A DNA stretch of 64,000 nt from Jannaschia maritima (GCF_030973515.1 NZ_JARGZA010000014.1:31048-95047), one strand, 5' to 3'. Counted from the first letter of the stretch, positions 1 to 8,793 are shown. The notes: generated from the sequence alone by a model not told the origin. Numbers and translations are program-made.

Positions 1-142
1 GCTCGGCGCGCTGGAACAGAGGCATCACGAGGATCATCCCGGCCATCCGCGCGCTCGACAGCCCGAACACCACGAGCACGCTCTTGACCGGGCCCATCAG
101 CGTGAACAAACCCTGAATCATGAGGATGGCATCGTCGCTCAT
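1..142 (-). CDS. sctT: SctT export-gate protein, N-terminal fragment (cut by window edge)
   Basis: Reading leftward from 142 gives about 47 residues that begin MSDDAILMIQ and contain a hydrophobic stretch with LSSARMAGMI. The N-terminus of SctT/FliR proteins has such a segment. SctT is part of the export gate in the inner membrane, with SctR and SctS. Its start overlaps the sctS stop in an ATGA (139-142), and the gene order R-S-T is that of all T3SSs. The rest of the gene lies left of the window. Identification rests on position plus the short match. Confidence 0.8.
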   Translation of the reverse strand, partial: MSDDAILMIQGLFTLMGPVKSVLVVFGLSSARMAGMILVMPLFQRAE

Positions 143-405
143 CGCACAAGCAAGTGGAACCCGCCGAAGATCGTCTCGGTGTAGCCCACGAGTGGACCAA
201 CCAGCGCTCCGAAGAGCCCGGCGAAGAGACCGACCACGACGATCAGCTTCAGGGTCTGGGGCAAGGTCTGGTCCTGAATCTGCGTGGCGGCCTGAAGCAT
301 CGCGACCGACAGCCCCGCGACCATCGCCGCCAGCAGCACGGGAAGTGAGATCAGCAGGAAGATCTGCAGCGCGCCCGACAGGGCCTCGGCGACGGAAAGC
401 TGCAT
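139..405 (-). CDS. sctS: SctS export-gate protein
   Basis: The 88-residue protein has two long hydrophobic helices separated by a short polar loop with QIQDQTLPQTLK, the hallmark of the SctS/FliQ family. SctS packs around SctR in the export gate. The start at 405 (MQLSVAEALSG) was chosen over longer readings because those run into sctR and the family is 86-90 residues long. The 3' end overlaps the sctT start by four bases. Confidence 0.93.
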   Translation of the reverse strand: MQLSVAEALSGALQIFLLISLPVLLAAMVAGLSVAMLQAATQIQDQTLPQTLKLIVVVGLFAGLFGALVGPLVGYTETIFGGFHLLVR

Positions 406-416
406 CCGATCGCCCC

Positions 417-1070
417 TCAGCCCGCATAGCTCAGGATCAGACCCTCGACGAGGCGCGTCCACCCGTCGACGGTCACGAACAGGAACAGCTTCATCGGCGT
501 CGCGATGATTGTCGGCGTCACCATCGACATGCCCATCGCCATCAGGATCGTCGTGACCACGAGGTCGATCACGATGAACGGCAGGTAGAGCAGGAAGCCG
601 ATCTCGAAGGCGCGCTGCAACTCGGAGGTCAGAAAGGCGGGGATCAGCAGATGCACCGCGTCGTCGGCGGGCGCGGCTTCGGGTGGTTCGGGCCACATCG
701 CCACCGACGCCTCCAGGAAAAACACCCGCTTCTCTGGGGTCGTCAACCGCACGAGGAACTCGCGCACGGGCTCGATGCCGACCTCGATCGCACGCCGGAT
801 GCCCTCGACGGTCGCCATGTCGAGCCGGATCGCCGCCAGGCGGTCGGCCATCTCGCTGGCCACGGGCGTCATCACGAACACCGTAAGTGCAAGCGATATG
901 CCGTAGAGTACGATGTTGGGCGGCGTCTGCTGCACGCCGATGGCGTTGCGCACGATGAAGAGCACGACCGCGATCTTAATGAAGGACGTGCTCATCACCA
1001 CCGCGAAGGTGACGAGGCCGAGACCTAGCATCACCGTCAGCGTCGGCAGCAGCGGCGCTTCAGTTCCCAT
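417..1070 (-). CDS. sctR: SctR export-gate protein
   Basis: The 217-residue membrane protein contains FAVVMSTSFIKIAVVLFIVR and, near the C-terminus, a helix with IATPMKLFLFV, both typical of SctR/FliP. The central segment with LIPAFLTSELQRAFEIGF is also a family signature. SctR forms the pentameric core of the export gate. The start at 1070 (MGTEAPLLPTL) matches the family; the longer open frame upstream overlaps sctQ. The first 11 bases overlap the end of sctQ, so the two are probably translationally coupled. Confidence 0.94.
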   Translation of the reverse strand: MGTEAPLLPTLTVMLGLGLVTFAVVMSTSFIKIAVVLFIVRNAIGVQQTPPNIVLYGISLALTVFVMTPVASEMADRLAAIRLDMATVEGIRRAIEVGIEPVREFLVRLTTPEKRVFFLEASVAMWPEPPEAAPADDAVHLLIPAFLTSELQRAFEIGFLLYLPFIVIDLVVTTILMAMGMSMVTPTIIATPMKLFLFVTVDGWTRLVEGLILSYAG

Positions 1071-2049
1071 CGGCCCGCTCGAGGATCTGGACCGCGAGCC
1101 GGTCGCCAACTGCGACGATCTCGCCCACGCCCCACGGCACGCCAGCCACGCGAATCTCGACACGCGGCCGCGCTACGTCGATCTCTAGCGGCACGACGCA
1201 CCCGGGTCCCAGGGCGGACAGCTCCGCGAGCGTCGCGGGCCGTCCCGGCAAGTGGAACTCGAAGTCGAGAGCGCCGCCCGTCGCGGACGGCGGCCGCGAC
1301 GGCTCCGACAGTTCGGTCATGACGTCCTCCATTGTTGCTAGGTCTCCTTCGATCGTGACGACGCCTGCGCGTCGCCCCAGCGTGAGCTGACCGCGCCGCA
1401 TCTCGAGCGAACCTGATGCAGGAAGCAGGACGCTGCCCGCGCCCAGCCGGACCAGGCGCGCCGCCGGTACGCGGATCGCGCCAATTCGGACGGTGGGGCG
1501 GACCGTCGGCCCCGTCATCGCGGCTCGGGGCAGCATCGCCATGGCCTTCGCCAGGAGCGGCAAGCCTTCCGCCTCCGCGTAGACCTCGACCCGGTGGACG
1601 AGCGGGCCCTCGCGGACCTCGAAGGCGCGCGTCGCCTGCCTGGCGTCTCCTACCGGGGACAGTGCGACGACGAGCTCCAGCCGCCCCGGCACGCCCTCGT
1701 CGAGCTTCGTTAGGGCCGCCTCGAAGAGCAGCTCGAGCGCGAGCGCCACCGGGTCTGCGCCCGACGCCGCTACGCCCGGAAGGACCGCGCCTGGGACATC
1801 CACGGCGAGCGCCGCGGGCATCTCGATGCGCAGGCCTGCCGCCACCCCGTCGCGCAGGACCGCGACCGCGACGCGATCCCGGGCCGGGACCCCGCCCGCG
1901 CGCACCGGCCGCACGGTCACCTCCCGTCCGCCGAGCGTCAGCCCAGCCGGAGCGACGGGAACGAGCGCCGCGTTCAGCGCCGCGACGCCGCCCTCGTCGG
2001 TCACCGGCCCGTCGGCGGGCGGGGGCACGAAGGGCCGAGGCGCGATCAT
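1060..2049 (-). CDS. sctQ: SctQ cytoplasmic sorting-platform (C-ring) protein
   Basis: The 329-residue product ends in a SPOA domain (roughly residues 265-325, with LSALGPGCVVPL and GVGEIVAVGDRLAVQI), as in SctQ/FliN. SctQ forms the pods of the sorting platform under the export gate and binds SctK and SctL. The N-terminal two thirds are divergent, as usual for the family. The start at 2049 overlaps the sctO stop by four bases; upstream in-frame starts would invade sctO. Confidence 0.88.
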   Translation of the reverse strand: MIAPRPFVPPPADGPVTDEGGVAALNAALVPVAPAGLTLGGREVTVRPVRAGGVPARDRVAVAVLRDGVAAGLRIEMPAALAVDVPGAVLPGVAASGADPVALALELLFEAALTKLDEGVPGRLELVVALSPVGDARQATRAFEVREGPLVHRVEVYAEAEGLPLLAKAMAMLPRAAMTGPTVRPTVRIGAIRVPAARLVRLGAGSVLLPASGSLEMRRGQLTLGRRAGVVTIEGDLATMEDVMTELSEPSRPPSATGGALDFEFHLPGRPATLAELSALGPGCVVPLEIDVARPRVEIRVAGVPWGVGEIVAVGDRLAVQILERADGN

Positions 2050-2528
2050 CGCGGCCCCCGCGGCGCAAGCTCCTCGAAGGCAGCGGACTCGCGGCGCGCG
2101 CAGGCTCGGCGCGCACACTTCGCCTCGGCCTCCGCTACCTCCCGCGCGGCCTCCGCCTTCGCCGCCGTCGCGCGGTGGCGTGCCGCCTCCTGCACGAGGC
2201 GGTTGGCGGCTGCGTCGCGGGCCTGGCATGCCTGTTCGACGGCTGCCCGAGCGCCTTGCACATCCGACATGGCGGTGTCGAAGGCCTGGTCGGCAACCTC
2301 GAAGCGTGCCGCCCCCCTCCCGCCCCCCGTCAGTAAGCGCGCATAGATGCGGCGGTTTAGCTCCGCCATGCGCATCTCGAACGCGCCGACGGATCCTTCT
2401 GCGGCCGCGACACGCATGGTCGCCGCGCGCTCCGCACGTACGGCCGCCCCGAGATCGGCCTCCGCGCCCTGCAACCGGGTCAGCCGTAGCCGCAAGAGCC
2501 GGTCAACGCGATCCTGCTCCGCTCTCAT
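2046..2528 (-). CDS. sctO: SctO stalk protein (YscO/FliJ type)
   Basis: The 160-residue protein is almost entirely charged and Ala-rich helix, predicted to form a two-stranded coiled coil. Size and layout fit SctO, the stalk linking the ATPase hexamer to SctV. Sequence in this family is poorly conserved, so the call rests on length, coiled-coil character and position between sctN and sctQ, where sctO sits in Ysc- and Inv-type loci. It overlaps both neighbours by four bases. Confidence 0.8.
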   Translation of the reverse strand: MRAEQDRVDRLLRLRLTRLQGAEADLGAAVRAERAATMRVAAAEGSVGAFEMRMAELNRRIYARLLTGGGRGAARFEVADQAFDTAMSDVQGARAAVEQACQARDAAANRLVQEAARHRATAAKAEAAREVAEAEAKCARRACARRESAAFEELAPRGPR

Positions 2529-3805
2529 CTCACGAGGCCTTCGAGAGCCACGACTGTCTCTTCGAAGTCCGACGCTTCATGGAGCGGTTGGCGTAGGAAG
2601 GCGTCGATACCGGGCATCCTCTCCAACGCGCGGTCTGCGGTGGGGTCGCGGCCAGGTTGCAGCTCGCCCACGCGGCGCAGGAACTCCAGCTCCTCGCGCA
2701 TGGCGAGATCGGCGGCGATCTCACCCGCGGCGGCGGCATGCCCCGGTGCCGCGACCTCCGCCATGAGCCGACTCTTGGAGCGGGTCACGTCGATGGCCGG
2801 GTAGTGGCCTCTGCGTGCGAGTTCGGGCGAGAGTTGGAGGTGGCCGTCGAGGATGCCGCGAACCTCGTCGGCGATCGGATCGTCGTCCCCGTCGCCCTCG
2901 GTCAGCACGGTGTAGATAGCCGTTATGCTACCGGATCCCGACAGCCCGGCCCGTTCCAGAAGGCAGGGCAACCCGGCGAAGACTGAGGGCGGGAAGCCGC
3001 GGCGGACGGGCGTCTCGCCCGCCGAAAGGCCGACGTCGCGCTGCGCGCGCGCGTGCCGCGTCAGACTGTCCACTACCAGCAGGACGTGATGCCCGCAGGA
3101 ACGAAAATGCTCGGCGATGGCGGTGGCGCATTCAGCAGCGCGGATGCGCTCCATCGCGGGGCGGTCCGAGGTGGCCGCGACGACAACGCTGCTGGCCATT
3201 GCCTCGGGTCCCAGGGTCCGAGCAACGAACTCCCCGACCTCGCGGCCCCGTTCGCCCACGAGCGCCACGACGCAGATCTCAGCCGAACTGCCGCGCACGA
3301 GTGCGCCTAGCAAAGATGACTTTCCCGCCCCCGCCTCCCCGAAGATGCCGATCCGCTGGCCACGCGCAAGTGTCAAGCAGCCGTCGATCACCCTGATGCC
3401 GGTGGCGAAGGGCTCCGAGACAAGCGGCCGCTCCATCGGTGGCGGCGCGCTCCGCCTGAGCGGGACCTGGACCGTCGATCCTTCGAGGGGTCCCGCGCCG
3501 TCGAGCAGTCGCCCGCAGCCGTCGATTACGCGCCCCACGAGGCCCGGGCCCGCGCCAACCATGGCGCGCCGACGCGCGCGCCGGATCTCGGCGCATTCCG
3601 AGAGGCCGGCCACATCGCCCAACACCGAGAGTACGACGCCCTCGGGTCTCAGCGCGACGACCTCCGCCTCCAGCGTCGCGTCCCGGTCGCGCACCTCGCA
3701 GACCTCGCCCACGAAGGCGCCCGGCAGGGATGCCACGAGACGGGCGTCCGACACGGCGCGAAGGCGGCCCGATGGCGCGTAGAGCTCGCTTGCCAGGACC
3801 GTCAT
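2525..3805 (-). CDS. sctN: SctN type III secretion ATPase
   Basis: A 426-residue hexameric ATPase related to the F1 beta subunit. The Walker A motif is GEAGAGKS at residues 156-163, GERGRE follows at 184-189, and Walker B is VLLVVDSLTR at 241-250 with Asp246. SctN unfolds substrates and releases chaperones at the base of the apparatus. The start at 3805 (MTVLASELYAP) overlaps the sctL stop by four bases; a much longer open frame upstream is only a shadow of sctL. All catalytic motifs are intact, so the motor should be functional. Confidence 0.95.
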   Translation of the reverse strand: MTVLASELYAPSGRLRAVSDARLVASLPGAFVGEVCEVRDRDATLEAEVVALRPEGVVLSVLGDVAGLSECAEIRRARRRAMVGAGPGLVGRVIDGCGRLLDGAGPLEGSTVQVPLRRSAPPPMERPLVSEPFATGIRVIDGCLTLARGQRIGIFGEAGAGKSSLLGALVRGSSAEICVVALVGERGREVGEFVARTLGPEAMASSVVVAATSDRPAMERIRAAECATAIAEHFRSCGHHVLLVVDSLTRHARAQRDVGLSAGETPVRRGFPPSVFAGLPCLLERAGLSGSGSITAIYTVLTEGDGDDDPIADEVRGILDGHLQLSPELARRGHYPAIDVTRSKSRLMAEVAAPGHAAAAGEIAADLAMREELEFLRRVGELQPGRDPTADRALERMPGIDAFLRQPLHEASDFEETVVALEGLVR

Positions 3806-4425
3806 AGGTCCGCCTTCGCGCGCTGCGCCGCGACGACCTCTGCCGATGCGATTTCGATGGCGGCCGCCTCGATCCGGCCCCTGTCCACGACGATGCGGCC
3901 CCGCTCGGTTTCGATCTCCGCGGTTCCGGACACGAGCTGCGCATCGACGGTCGCGGGCACGGCATCGGAGCCTAGGGCGGCGTCTGCGGCGTGGCGGGCG
4001 TCGTCGTCGGCGACGCGGATCGCGCGCAGCTCGGGAAGCGCGTTGAGCGAGACGGCCCGGGCGACCGCCGCACCGACGAAGCCTGCGTCGTCGATCCGCT
4101 CGAAGACCGTCCGCAGCGCCGCATCGACTGCGCCGCGCGCGAAGGTCTCCTGCTCGGCGAGATGAGCGTCGAGGGAGGCCCGCATCAGGGCGACCTCCGA
4201 CGCGGCCTGTCTCATGCCCTCCGCCCGACCCGCCAGCCGGGCGGCGTCGCGGGCGGTGCGGAACTCGCCACGGGCGTGCTCGGTCCAGCGCGCGGCAGCC
4301 TTGCGCGCGCGATCCATCACCGCACCGGCCGCGGTGCAGGCTTCGAGCTGGTGCGGCTCGAGCGTTGTCGCTCCTTGGCGCGCCAGCCACGATGCGATCT
4401 CCGGTGTCACCTCAATCCGTCGCAT
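3802..4425 (-). CDS. sctL: SctL stator protein (HrpE/YscL/FliH type)
   Basis: The 207-residue protein has a helical, Ala/Arg-rich N-terminal half and a C-terminal globular part (about 110-200) with VDAQLVSGTAEIETERGRI, the fold seen in FliH/YscL and in V-ATPase subunit E. SctL anchors the ATPase SctN to SctQ and regulates it. It lies directly before sctN, overlapping by four bases, and overlaps sctK by 14 bases. Confidence 0.88.
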   Translation of the reverse strand: MRRIEVTPEIASWLARQGATTLEPHQLEACTAAGAVMDRARKAAARWTEHARGEFRTARDAARLAGRAEGMRQAASEVALMRASLDAHLAEQETFARGAVDAALRTVFERIDDAGFVGAAVARAVSLNALPELRAIRVADDDARHAADAALGSDAVPATVDAQLVSGTAEIETERGRIVVDRGRIEAAAIEIASAEVVAAQRAKADL

Positions 4426-5002
4426 CCTCCGCCTCCTTCAACCAACGCAGCGCGGCCGCGTCCTCGGCCGGCTCGGGCAACGGTGCGAAGCGCAGCGCGA
4501 GCCAGCCGCATTCGGCGGCTTCCGACCCCAAGGCACGGTGCACCAGCGACAGGCCGCGCCGTAGCGCATCAGCCCGATCGACCGGGAGCGGCCCACTCCC
4601 CCGACCGGGCGGCACGGACCGAACGGCCATGAGACAGGCGTCGGGACCCAGCACCGCGAAGGCCTCGCGCCGTGCCTCGGCCCCGATCCGGACCCGGATC
4701 GCATCTGCCGCGTCGGCGGCGCAGCAAAGCAGCAGATGCCGTTCGGCCGCCTCCGCGTCCCCGGTCAGGAGTGGCAGGACGACTGTTGGGACCGGGCCGT
4801 TCAGCGCGAGTGCATATCCGCTCCGCGCGGCAAGCTCGCGCGCCAGACGCGCCCGCAGGCGCGGGCTGCCCGACAGGCGCGGCGCGCAGGCGGCGAGCCC
4901 AGCCTCGTCCAATCCGAGCCCGGCGCACGCCCAGATCTCGCCTGGCAGGTGACGCAAGAACGCGCCCAGTGTCAGCGCATCGGCCGGGATCCCCGCGCTC
5001 AT
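4412..5002 (-). CDS. sctK: SctK-like sorting-platform adaptor
   Basis: A 196-residue soluble protein between sctJ and sctL, exactly where sctK lies in Ysc-type loci. SctK links the SctD ring to SctQ pods. Family members share little sequence beyond length (about 200 residues) and patches such as FLRHLPGEIW near the N-terminus, which resembles the YscK start. The start overlaps the sctJ stop by four bases. The call is mainly from synteny. Confidence 0.72.
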   Translation of the reverse strand: MSAGIPADALTLGAFLRHLPGEIWACAGLGLDEAGLAACAPRLSGSPRLRARLARELAARSGYALALNGPVPTVVLPLLTGDAEAAERHLLLCCAADAADAIRVRIGAEARREAFAVLGPDACLMAVRSVPPGRGSGPLPVDRADALRRGLSLVHRALGSEAAECGWLALRFAPLPEPAEDAAALRWLKEAEDATD

Positions 5003-5742
5003 TGCGGCGCCGTGATGCGGATGTCGGACCCCTTGCGCCGCGCGAGGCTGACCAGGCTGTGGCCGCCGAGTGCGAGGATCGGCAGGAAGCCCAGCACGGC
5101 CACCAGCGTGTAGGCCGCCGGGGGCTCCGCCGACGCCTCCGCAGGTCGGTCCGGGGTCCGATCCTCGGACACGGCAGCGACCGGAAGGAACACGACTGAC
5201 ACGTTCTCGTAACGCAAGCCCTCGATGCTGTTGGCGACGACCATCTTCATTTGCGACATCAGCCGCGCTACTGGGGCATCGGCGACGTGGCGGATCACCA
5301 CGGAGGCGGAGGACGGCGTCGCGCGCCGAGACAAGGGGTCCGAGGTCGGCAGGACGATGTGGACACGCGCTGAAACAACGTCGTCTATTTCCGAGAGGGT
5401 GCGCGACAGTTCCTGGCTCATCGCAAAGACGAAGCGCGCGCGCTGTTCCATCTGCGACGGGACGAAGCCGCCGCCGCCGAAGACGTCGCCTAGCGTGTCG
5501 TAGCGCTCCTTGGGAAGCCCACGCGTCCGCAACAACGCGACCGCACGGGCGAAGTCGGTCCGGTCAACCAAGACCGAGATCGCGTCCCCGGTGCTGCGGC
5601 GCTCGACGTCGATGCTAGCCTGCGAGAGCACGGCGACGATCTCGTTGGCCTCCTGCTCGTCGAGCGCGCCGTAGAGCTCCTGCCGGCAGCCGCCGAGCAG
5701 CATCAGCGCCAACATGGCAATCGCACATGGACTAGGGCGCAT
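4999..5742 (-). CDS. sctJ: SctJ inner-membrane ring lipoprotein
   Basis: The 247-residue protein has a signal peptide ending in a lipobox (LLGGC, acylated Cys19), the paired ring-building motifs of YscJ/PrgK (for example QEANEIVAVLSQ and RARFVFAMSQELSRTL, then ARVHIVLP), and a C-terminal membrane helix at about 211-233. SctJ forms the periplasmic inner-membrane ring with SctD. The stop precedes sctK with a four-base overlap, and sctI ends just upstream. Confidence 0.95.
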   Translation of the reverse strand: MRPSPCAIAMLALMLLGGCRQELYGALDEQEANEIVAVLSQASIDVERRSTGDAISVLVDRTDFARAVALLRTRGLPKERYDTLGDVFGGGGFVPSQMEQRARFVFAMSQELSRTLSEIDDVVSARVHIVLPTSDPLSRRATPSSASVVIRHVADAPVARLMSQMKMVVANSIEGLRYENVSVVFLPVAAVSEDRTPDRPAEASAEPPAAYTLVAVLGFLPILALGGHSLVSLARRKGSDIRITAPQ

Positions 5743-5743
5743 A

Positions 5744-6157
5744 TCAGTTCCCCGACATAAGTTTATTAAGTGACTTCGTCATCCCGGTCAGGCCGCTGCT
5801 GAGCACCGAGACCTGGACGGCGTGGGAGTAGGCACTGTTGAAGTTGCTCATCATGTCCGAAAAGGAGGGCGGCGTCGGTTTCTCCTCCTCGATGGCCGTG
5901 ACGTCTTCGGGGGCACCGCGCTCGAAGACGGACACGTCGCCGCCGATGCCGGACAGCCGGCCCGCCTCGTAGCCCAGCGAGTTACGCCCGAGGGTCTCGG
6001 CACGCATCGCGAGGCGGTCGCTTAGGGACGGCTCGGCCGACGGCGCACGTGCAATCTCGGCGTCCCACCCGGTGGTGCCAGCATCATTCCCCGCTGGGGA
6101 TGCTTGCGCGGGAATCAGGTCGGGCTGGGGTGGGATTGGTCCGACGCTGTCGATCAT
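5744..6157 (-). CDS. sctI: SctI inner-rod protein
   Basis: A 137-residue protein with a disordered, Pro/Glu-rich N-terminal half and a conserved helical C-terminus (HAVQVSVLSSGLTGMTKSLN, then KLMSG), the part by which YscI/PrgJ-type rod proteins assemble between export gate and needle. It lies one base upstream of sctJ, as sctI does in many loci. It should itself be a secreted substrate. Confidence 0.85.
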   Translation of the reverse strand: MIDSVGPIPPQPDLIPAQASPAGNDAGTTGWDAEIARAPSAEPSLSDRLAMRAETLGRNSLGYEAGRLSGIGGDVSVFERGAPEDVTAIEEEKPTPPSFSDMMSNFNSAYSHAVQVSVLSSGLTGMTKSLNKLMSGN

Positions 6158-6243
6158 GGGTGCTTTCTCGCCGTCCGCGCGGCCCTCGCGGCCGCCCGAT
6201 ACCGATGAGGCCGGGACCTTGCGCGAAGCTTACCGGGGAGCGG

Positions 6244-7059
6244 TTAGATCAGCCGGCGCAGGAAGGCCCTGAGCGCGAGGTTCGAAGGCACGTCCAGCCG
6301 CTTCCGGAGGCCGCGCAGCCGCTTGCGCGCGATGGCGTCGAGCGGCGCATCCTCCAGCAACGATGCCAGGGCGGCGCGGTCGTCCGCGGGGAAATCGGAC
6401 GCGAAGGCCGTCAGCCGGTCCACGTCGCGCCCCGCCCGACCCAGGGGGAGCAGCTCGATCCGGGTCGCTATGCGGCAGGGCGTGTCGGCTAATGCGTCCC
6501 GTATGAAGCAGGGCACGACGGTGACGCGCGCCGTCGGTGCGCCGTCGCGCATCAGCAGCTCGGACCCGCCTACCCCCCTGCGCCAGTTCACACAAGCCGC
6601 TAGTGTACCCATTCCGGCCGCGATGGCAGGGGGCCCGGCGGGGCGCAGGAGCTCCAGGTCGCGCAGTTCCATCATCTCAACGCCATGGGCATCCTCGAGC
6701 TGACCGCCGGGTCCGACAAGAAGGACCGATCCAGGCCGCAGCCCTTGAATCAGGCGCGCTTCGGCCGCCAGGCGCCGGCGTGCAGTGAGGTCGCGGGCCG
6801 CCATAGCATCGAGTAGCTCCTCCCCAAGGATGGCCGCCTGCCCCGCTAATACGTTCTCGGACGCGGGTACAACGCGCAGCTCCCGCCGCGTCCCGTCGGG
6901 AGCCTCGCGGCGCGCGGCGACGGCGCCGGCGTGACCGAGCACGCCGTAGACCGCAACGTGGTAGGACCCGGCCGTGCCTGGCGCGAAACACTCCACCGAG
7001 AAGGCTCCGACCAGCTGACCCAGCGCGGCTGCCAGCTCGCGCTCGACCTCGGGAGGCAT
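6244..7059 (-). CDS. Uncharacterised protein, probable degenerate paralogue of the adjacent LuxR-type regulator
   Basis: The 271-residue soluble protein has no clear family. Its layout matches the upstream regulator: a middle segment GSVLLVGPGGQLEDAHGVEM resembles VSVFVTDGQGRLRETNEAAR of the neighbour, and the C-terminal helices (LASLLEDAPLDAIARKRL) occupy the place of a LuxR helix-turn-helix but lack its usual residues. The start at 7059 lies one base after the preceding stop, so both genes are cotranscribed. It may partner with or antagonise the regulator; this is inference. The 86 bases to sctI hold no gene. Confidence 0.65.
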   Translation of the reverse strand: MPPEVERELAAALGQLVGAFSVECFAPGTAGSYHVAVYGVLGHAGAVAARREAPDGTRRELRVVPASENVLAGQAAILGEELLDAMAARDLTARRRLAAEARLIQGLRPGSVLLVGPGGQLEDAHGVEMMELRDLELLRPAGPPAIAAGMGTLAACVNWRRGVGGSELLMRDGAPTARVTVVPCFIRDALADTPCRIATRIELLPLGRAGRDVDRLTAFASDFPADDRAALASLLEDAPLDAIARKRLRGLRKRLDVPSNLALRAFLRRLI

Positions 7060-7060
7060 C

Positions 7061-8197
7061 TCAGCCAAAGATGGCGGCGACGTCGGACCAGTCCGCCCCG
7101 CAGGCGGCAGCCTTTTCGCGAATCGTAGCGATGGTGCCGCGCAGCGTCGCGGGCGCACAGCCCTCCATGAGGCATATCTCGTTCGAGTCGTGTCCCTGCG
7201 CGATCGCTATGGCAACGCGCGTCTCCTTAGCGGTCAGGCCGAACGGGTCGATCGGCCGAGGGCCCGCCCGGGCCGCGTCGAGTGCACGTGACACGACCTG
7301 CCGGCGGTCGTAGGTATTCGGGTCGGGCAGGACGCGCGCGACATGGCGCGGTCGACCAGCGGCATCCCGGATCAAGACCAGGTCGGGTTGGGGCGGCGGG
7401 CCGATCGGCGCGTGAGGGTCGGTGGGGCGTGTTAGCATCGCGGGTTGTGGGGCCGGCCCATGCAGGAAGGCCTGCAGAAAGCGGTCCGAGATGATGTCGC
7501 GAGCGTGCAAGTGCCCGCCACGCGTCTCGAAAGCGTCGCCGGCCCGAAGAGTAGCCCGCGCTGCTTCGTTCGTTTCCCGCAGACGGCCTTGCCCATCTGT
7601 CACGAAGACGCTGACTTCCTCGATCTCGAGCAGGTCGGACGACCTGTAGAGGTCCGCGTCAGCACCGACCAGATCGAGCACCCGTCGCCGCGCCGCGACC
7701 GAGGACGCGACGATCTCGAAGCGTCGCAGCGTCGCCATATCCTCGGCGGATGGCCGCCAGCCGCCCAGGAAGCTTACGTAAGTAAGCAGCAGCGCTCCCC
7801 CTCCGAGAGAGCGCACGTGAGCGACGAACCGCGTGGCGTCCAGCGGGCGGAGGAACTCGTTGTAGATTGGGTCCGTGCGGCGGGCCTCCTCGTCGAACAC
7901 GTCCTCATCGTCGATCCAACCGGACCGCGCGCCCGTAGCCGCGGCGAGAAGCCGCCGGTCCGACCCGCGGAAGCTCCGCAGGTACTGATGATCGGGGGGC
8001 AGCAGATCGGGGTTGCCCGGGAAGTGGTGCCAGGCGGCGCGGTCCAAGACAGGATCGACGGCAATCGCGTGGGCAATCGTATTGGGCAGGACGGTCCCGA
8101 TCTCGTCGAAGAGCGATCGCAACACCTCGCTGGGCTCGATCTCGATCGGCGGCATCGCACCCCGGCCGAGGCTTCCGATGCCCTCCGCCTCAAACAT
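7061..8197 (-). CDS. LuxR-family transcriptional regulator of the T3SS operon
   Basis: The 378-residue protein has an N-terminal sensor-like region, a PAS-like middle (VFVTDGQGRLRETNEAARAT) and a C-terminal LuxR-type helix-turn-helix in the last 60 residues (LTAKETRVAIAIAQG...APATLRGTIATI). There is no receiver domain, so it is probably controlled by a ligand or a partner. It is the first gene of the leftward T3SS operon and likely regulates it. The start could also be at 8155 (MPPIEIEPSE); neither has a clear ribosome-binding site. Confidence 0.8.
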   Translation of the reverse strand: MFEAEGIGSLGRGAMPPIEIEPSEVLRSLFDEIGTVLPNTIAHAIAVDPVLDRAAWHHFPGNPDLLPPDHQYLRSFRGSDRRLLAAATGARSGWIDDEDVFDEEARRTDPIYNEFLRPLDATRFVAHVRSLGGGALLLTYVSFLGGWRPSAEDMATLRRFEIVASSVAARRRVLDLVGADADLYRSSDLLEIEEVSVFVTDGQGRLRETNEAARATLRAGDAFETRGGHLHARDIISDRFLQAFLHGPAPQPAMLTRPTDPHAPIGPPPQPDLVLIRDAAGRPRHVARVLPDPNTYDRRQVVSRALDAARAGPRPIDPFGLTAKETRVAIAIAQGHDSNEICLMEGCAPATLRGTIATIREKAAACGADWSDVAAIFG

Positions 8198-8310
8198 GGC
8201 AAGAATTCACCGGAGGGAGACCAAGTTTTACATAATGCAAAAGAAGTGCGGGTTTCATCGGTGGTCCCTTCTGGTCTCACGGGTCGCAGCTGCCAGTCCG
8301 GCGGTCCTGG

Positions 8311-8340
8311 CGGATCGGACGAGGAGAGACGTCCGATCCG
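8311..8340. promoter_or_regulatory. Perfect 11-bp inverted repeat with 8-nt spacer
   Basis: Arms CGGATCGGACG (8311-8321) and CGTCCGATCCG (8330-8340) are exact complements around an 8-base spacer. It sits 37 bases past the stop of the small upstream gene and 113 bases before the LuxR-type gene. No T-tract follows on either strand, so it may be an operator for the T3SS operon rather than a simple terminator. Both readings remain open. Confidence 0.6.
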
Positions 8341-8376
8341 TCAACGTAACCGTCTGCCATCCTAGGACCCTTACGT

Positions 8377-8793
8377 TTAGCGCGTTTCGGACAGATAGCA
8401 CATCGCCTGCCGCGCACCGGCGGCATCGCCATGGCGTAGGCCGCTGCCCGGCACCTCCGGGACGCCCTCCACCAGCGCAACCCAAAGCGCGTCCCACGCC
8501 ATGTCGCGTGATAGGCCATCGCACCGGAATCCCTTCAGCACCTCGAGCGCGGGGACCGCGACATCGCATTCCATCCCGAACTCGTGCAAGCTCGCCTGCG
8601 TCACCGGCTCCGGCCGAGTGGCGGGAACGCGCTGCATGAGGTCCTCAACCAGCCGACCCATGTCCTCGCGCGCGACCAGTTCGGCCACGCGCGCGGCCTC
8701 CTCCTCCGTGAGTGCCTCGGTGATCTCCAGCATCCTGGTATAGCTCCGGACCAGAAGGTCTCCCTGCGGCCCATCGCACCCATCGCAACACAT
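8377..8793 (-). CDS. Uncharacterised small protein in the T3SS regulatory region
   Basis: A 138-residue, acidic, helical protein starting MCCDGCDGPQGDLL. The early CCxxC cysteine cluster is unusual, and the next part (ITEALTEEEAARVAELVARE) is a charged helix. No family is recognised. It lies between the OmpR-type regulator and the LuxR-type regulator on the same strand, so it may belong to T3SS control, but nothing in the sequence proves that. A longer reading to 8880 is possible; its extra residues look non-coding (Arg/Pro/Gly-rich). Confidence 0.6.
   Translation of the reverse strand: MCCDGCDGPQGDLLVRSYTRMLEITEALTEEEAARVAELVAREDMGRLVEDLMQRVPATRPEPVTQASLHEFGMECDVAVPALEVLKGFRCDGLSRDMAWDALWVALVEGVPEVPGSGLRHGDAAGARQAMCYLSETR

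Noticed and set aside
120..1028. Long plus-strand open frame of 302 codons opposite sctS/sctR
   Set aside because: Arg/His/Pro-rich shadow of the sctR-sctS genes on the other strand; composition is typical of GC-rich antisense frames.
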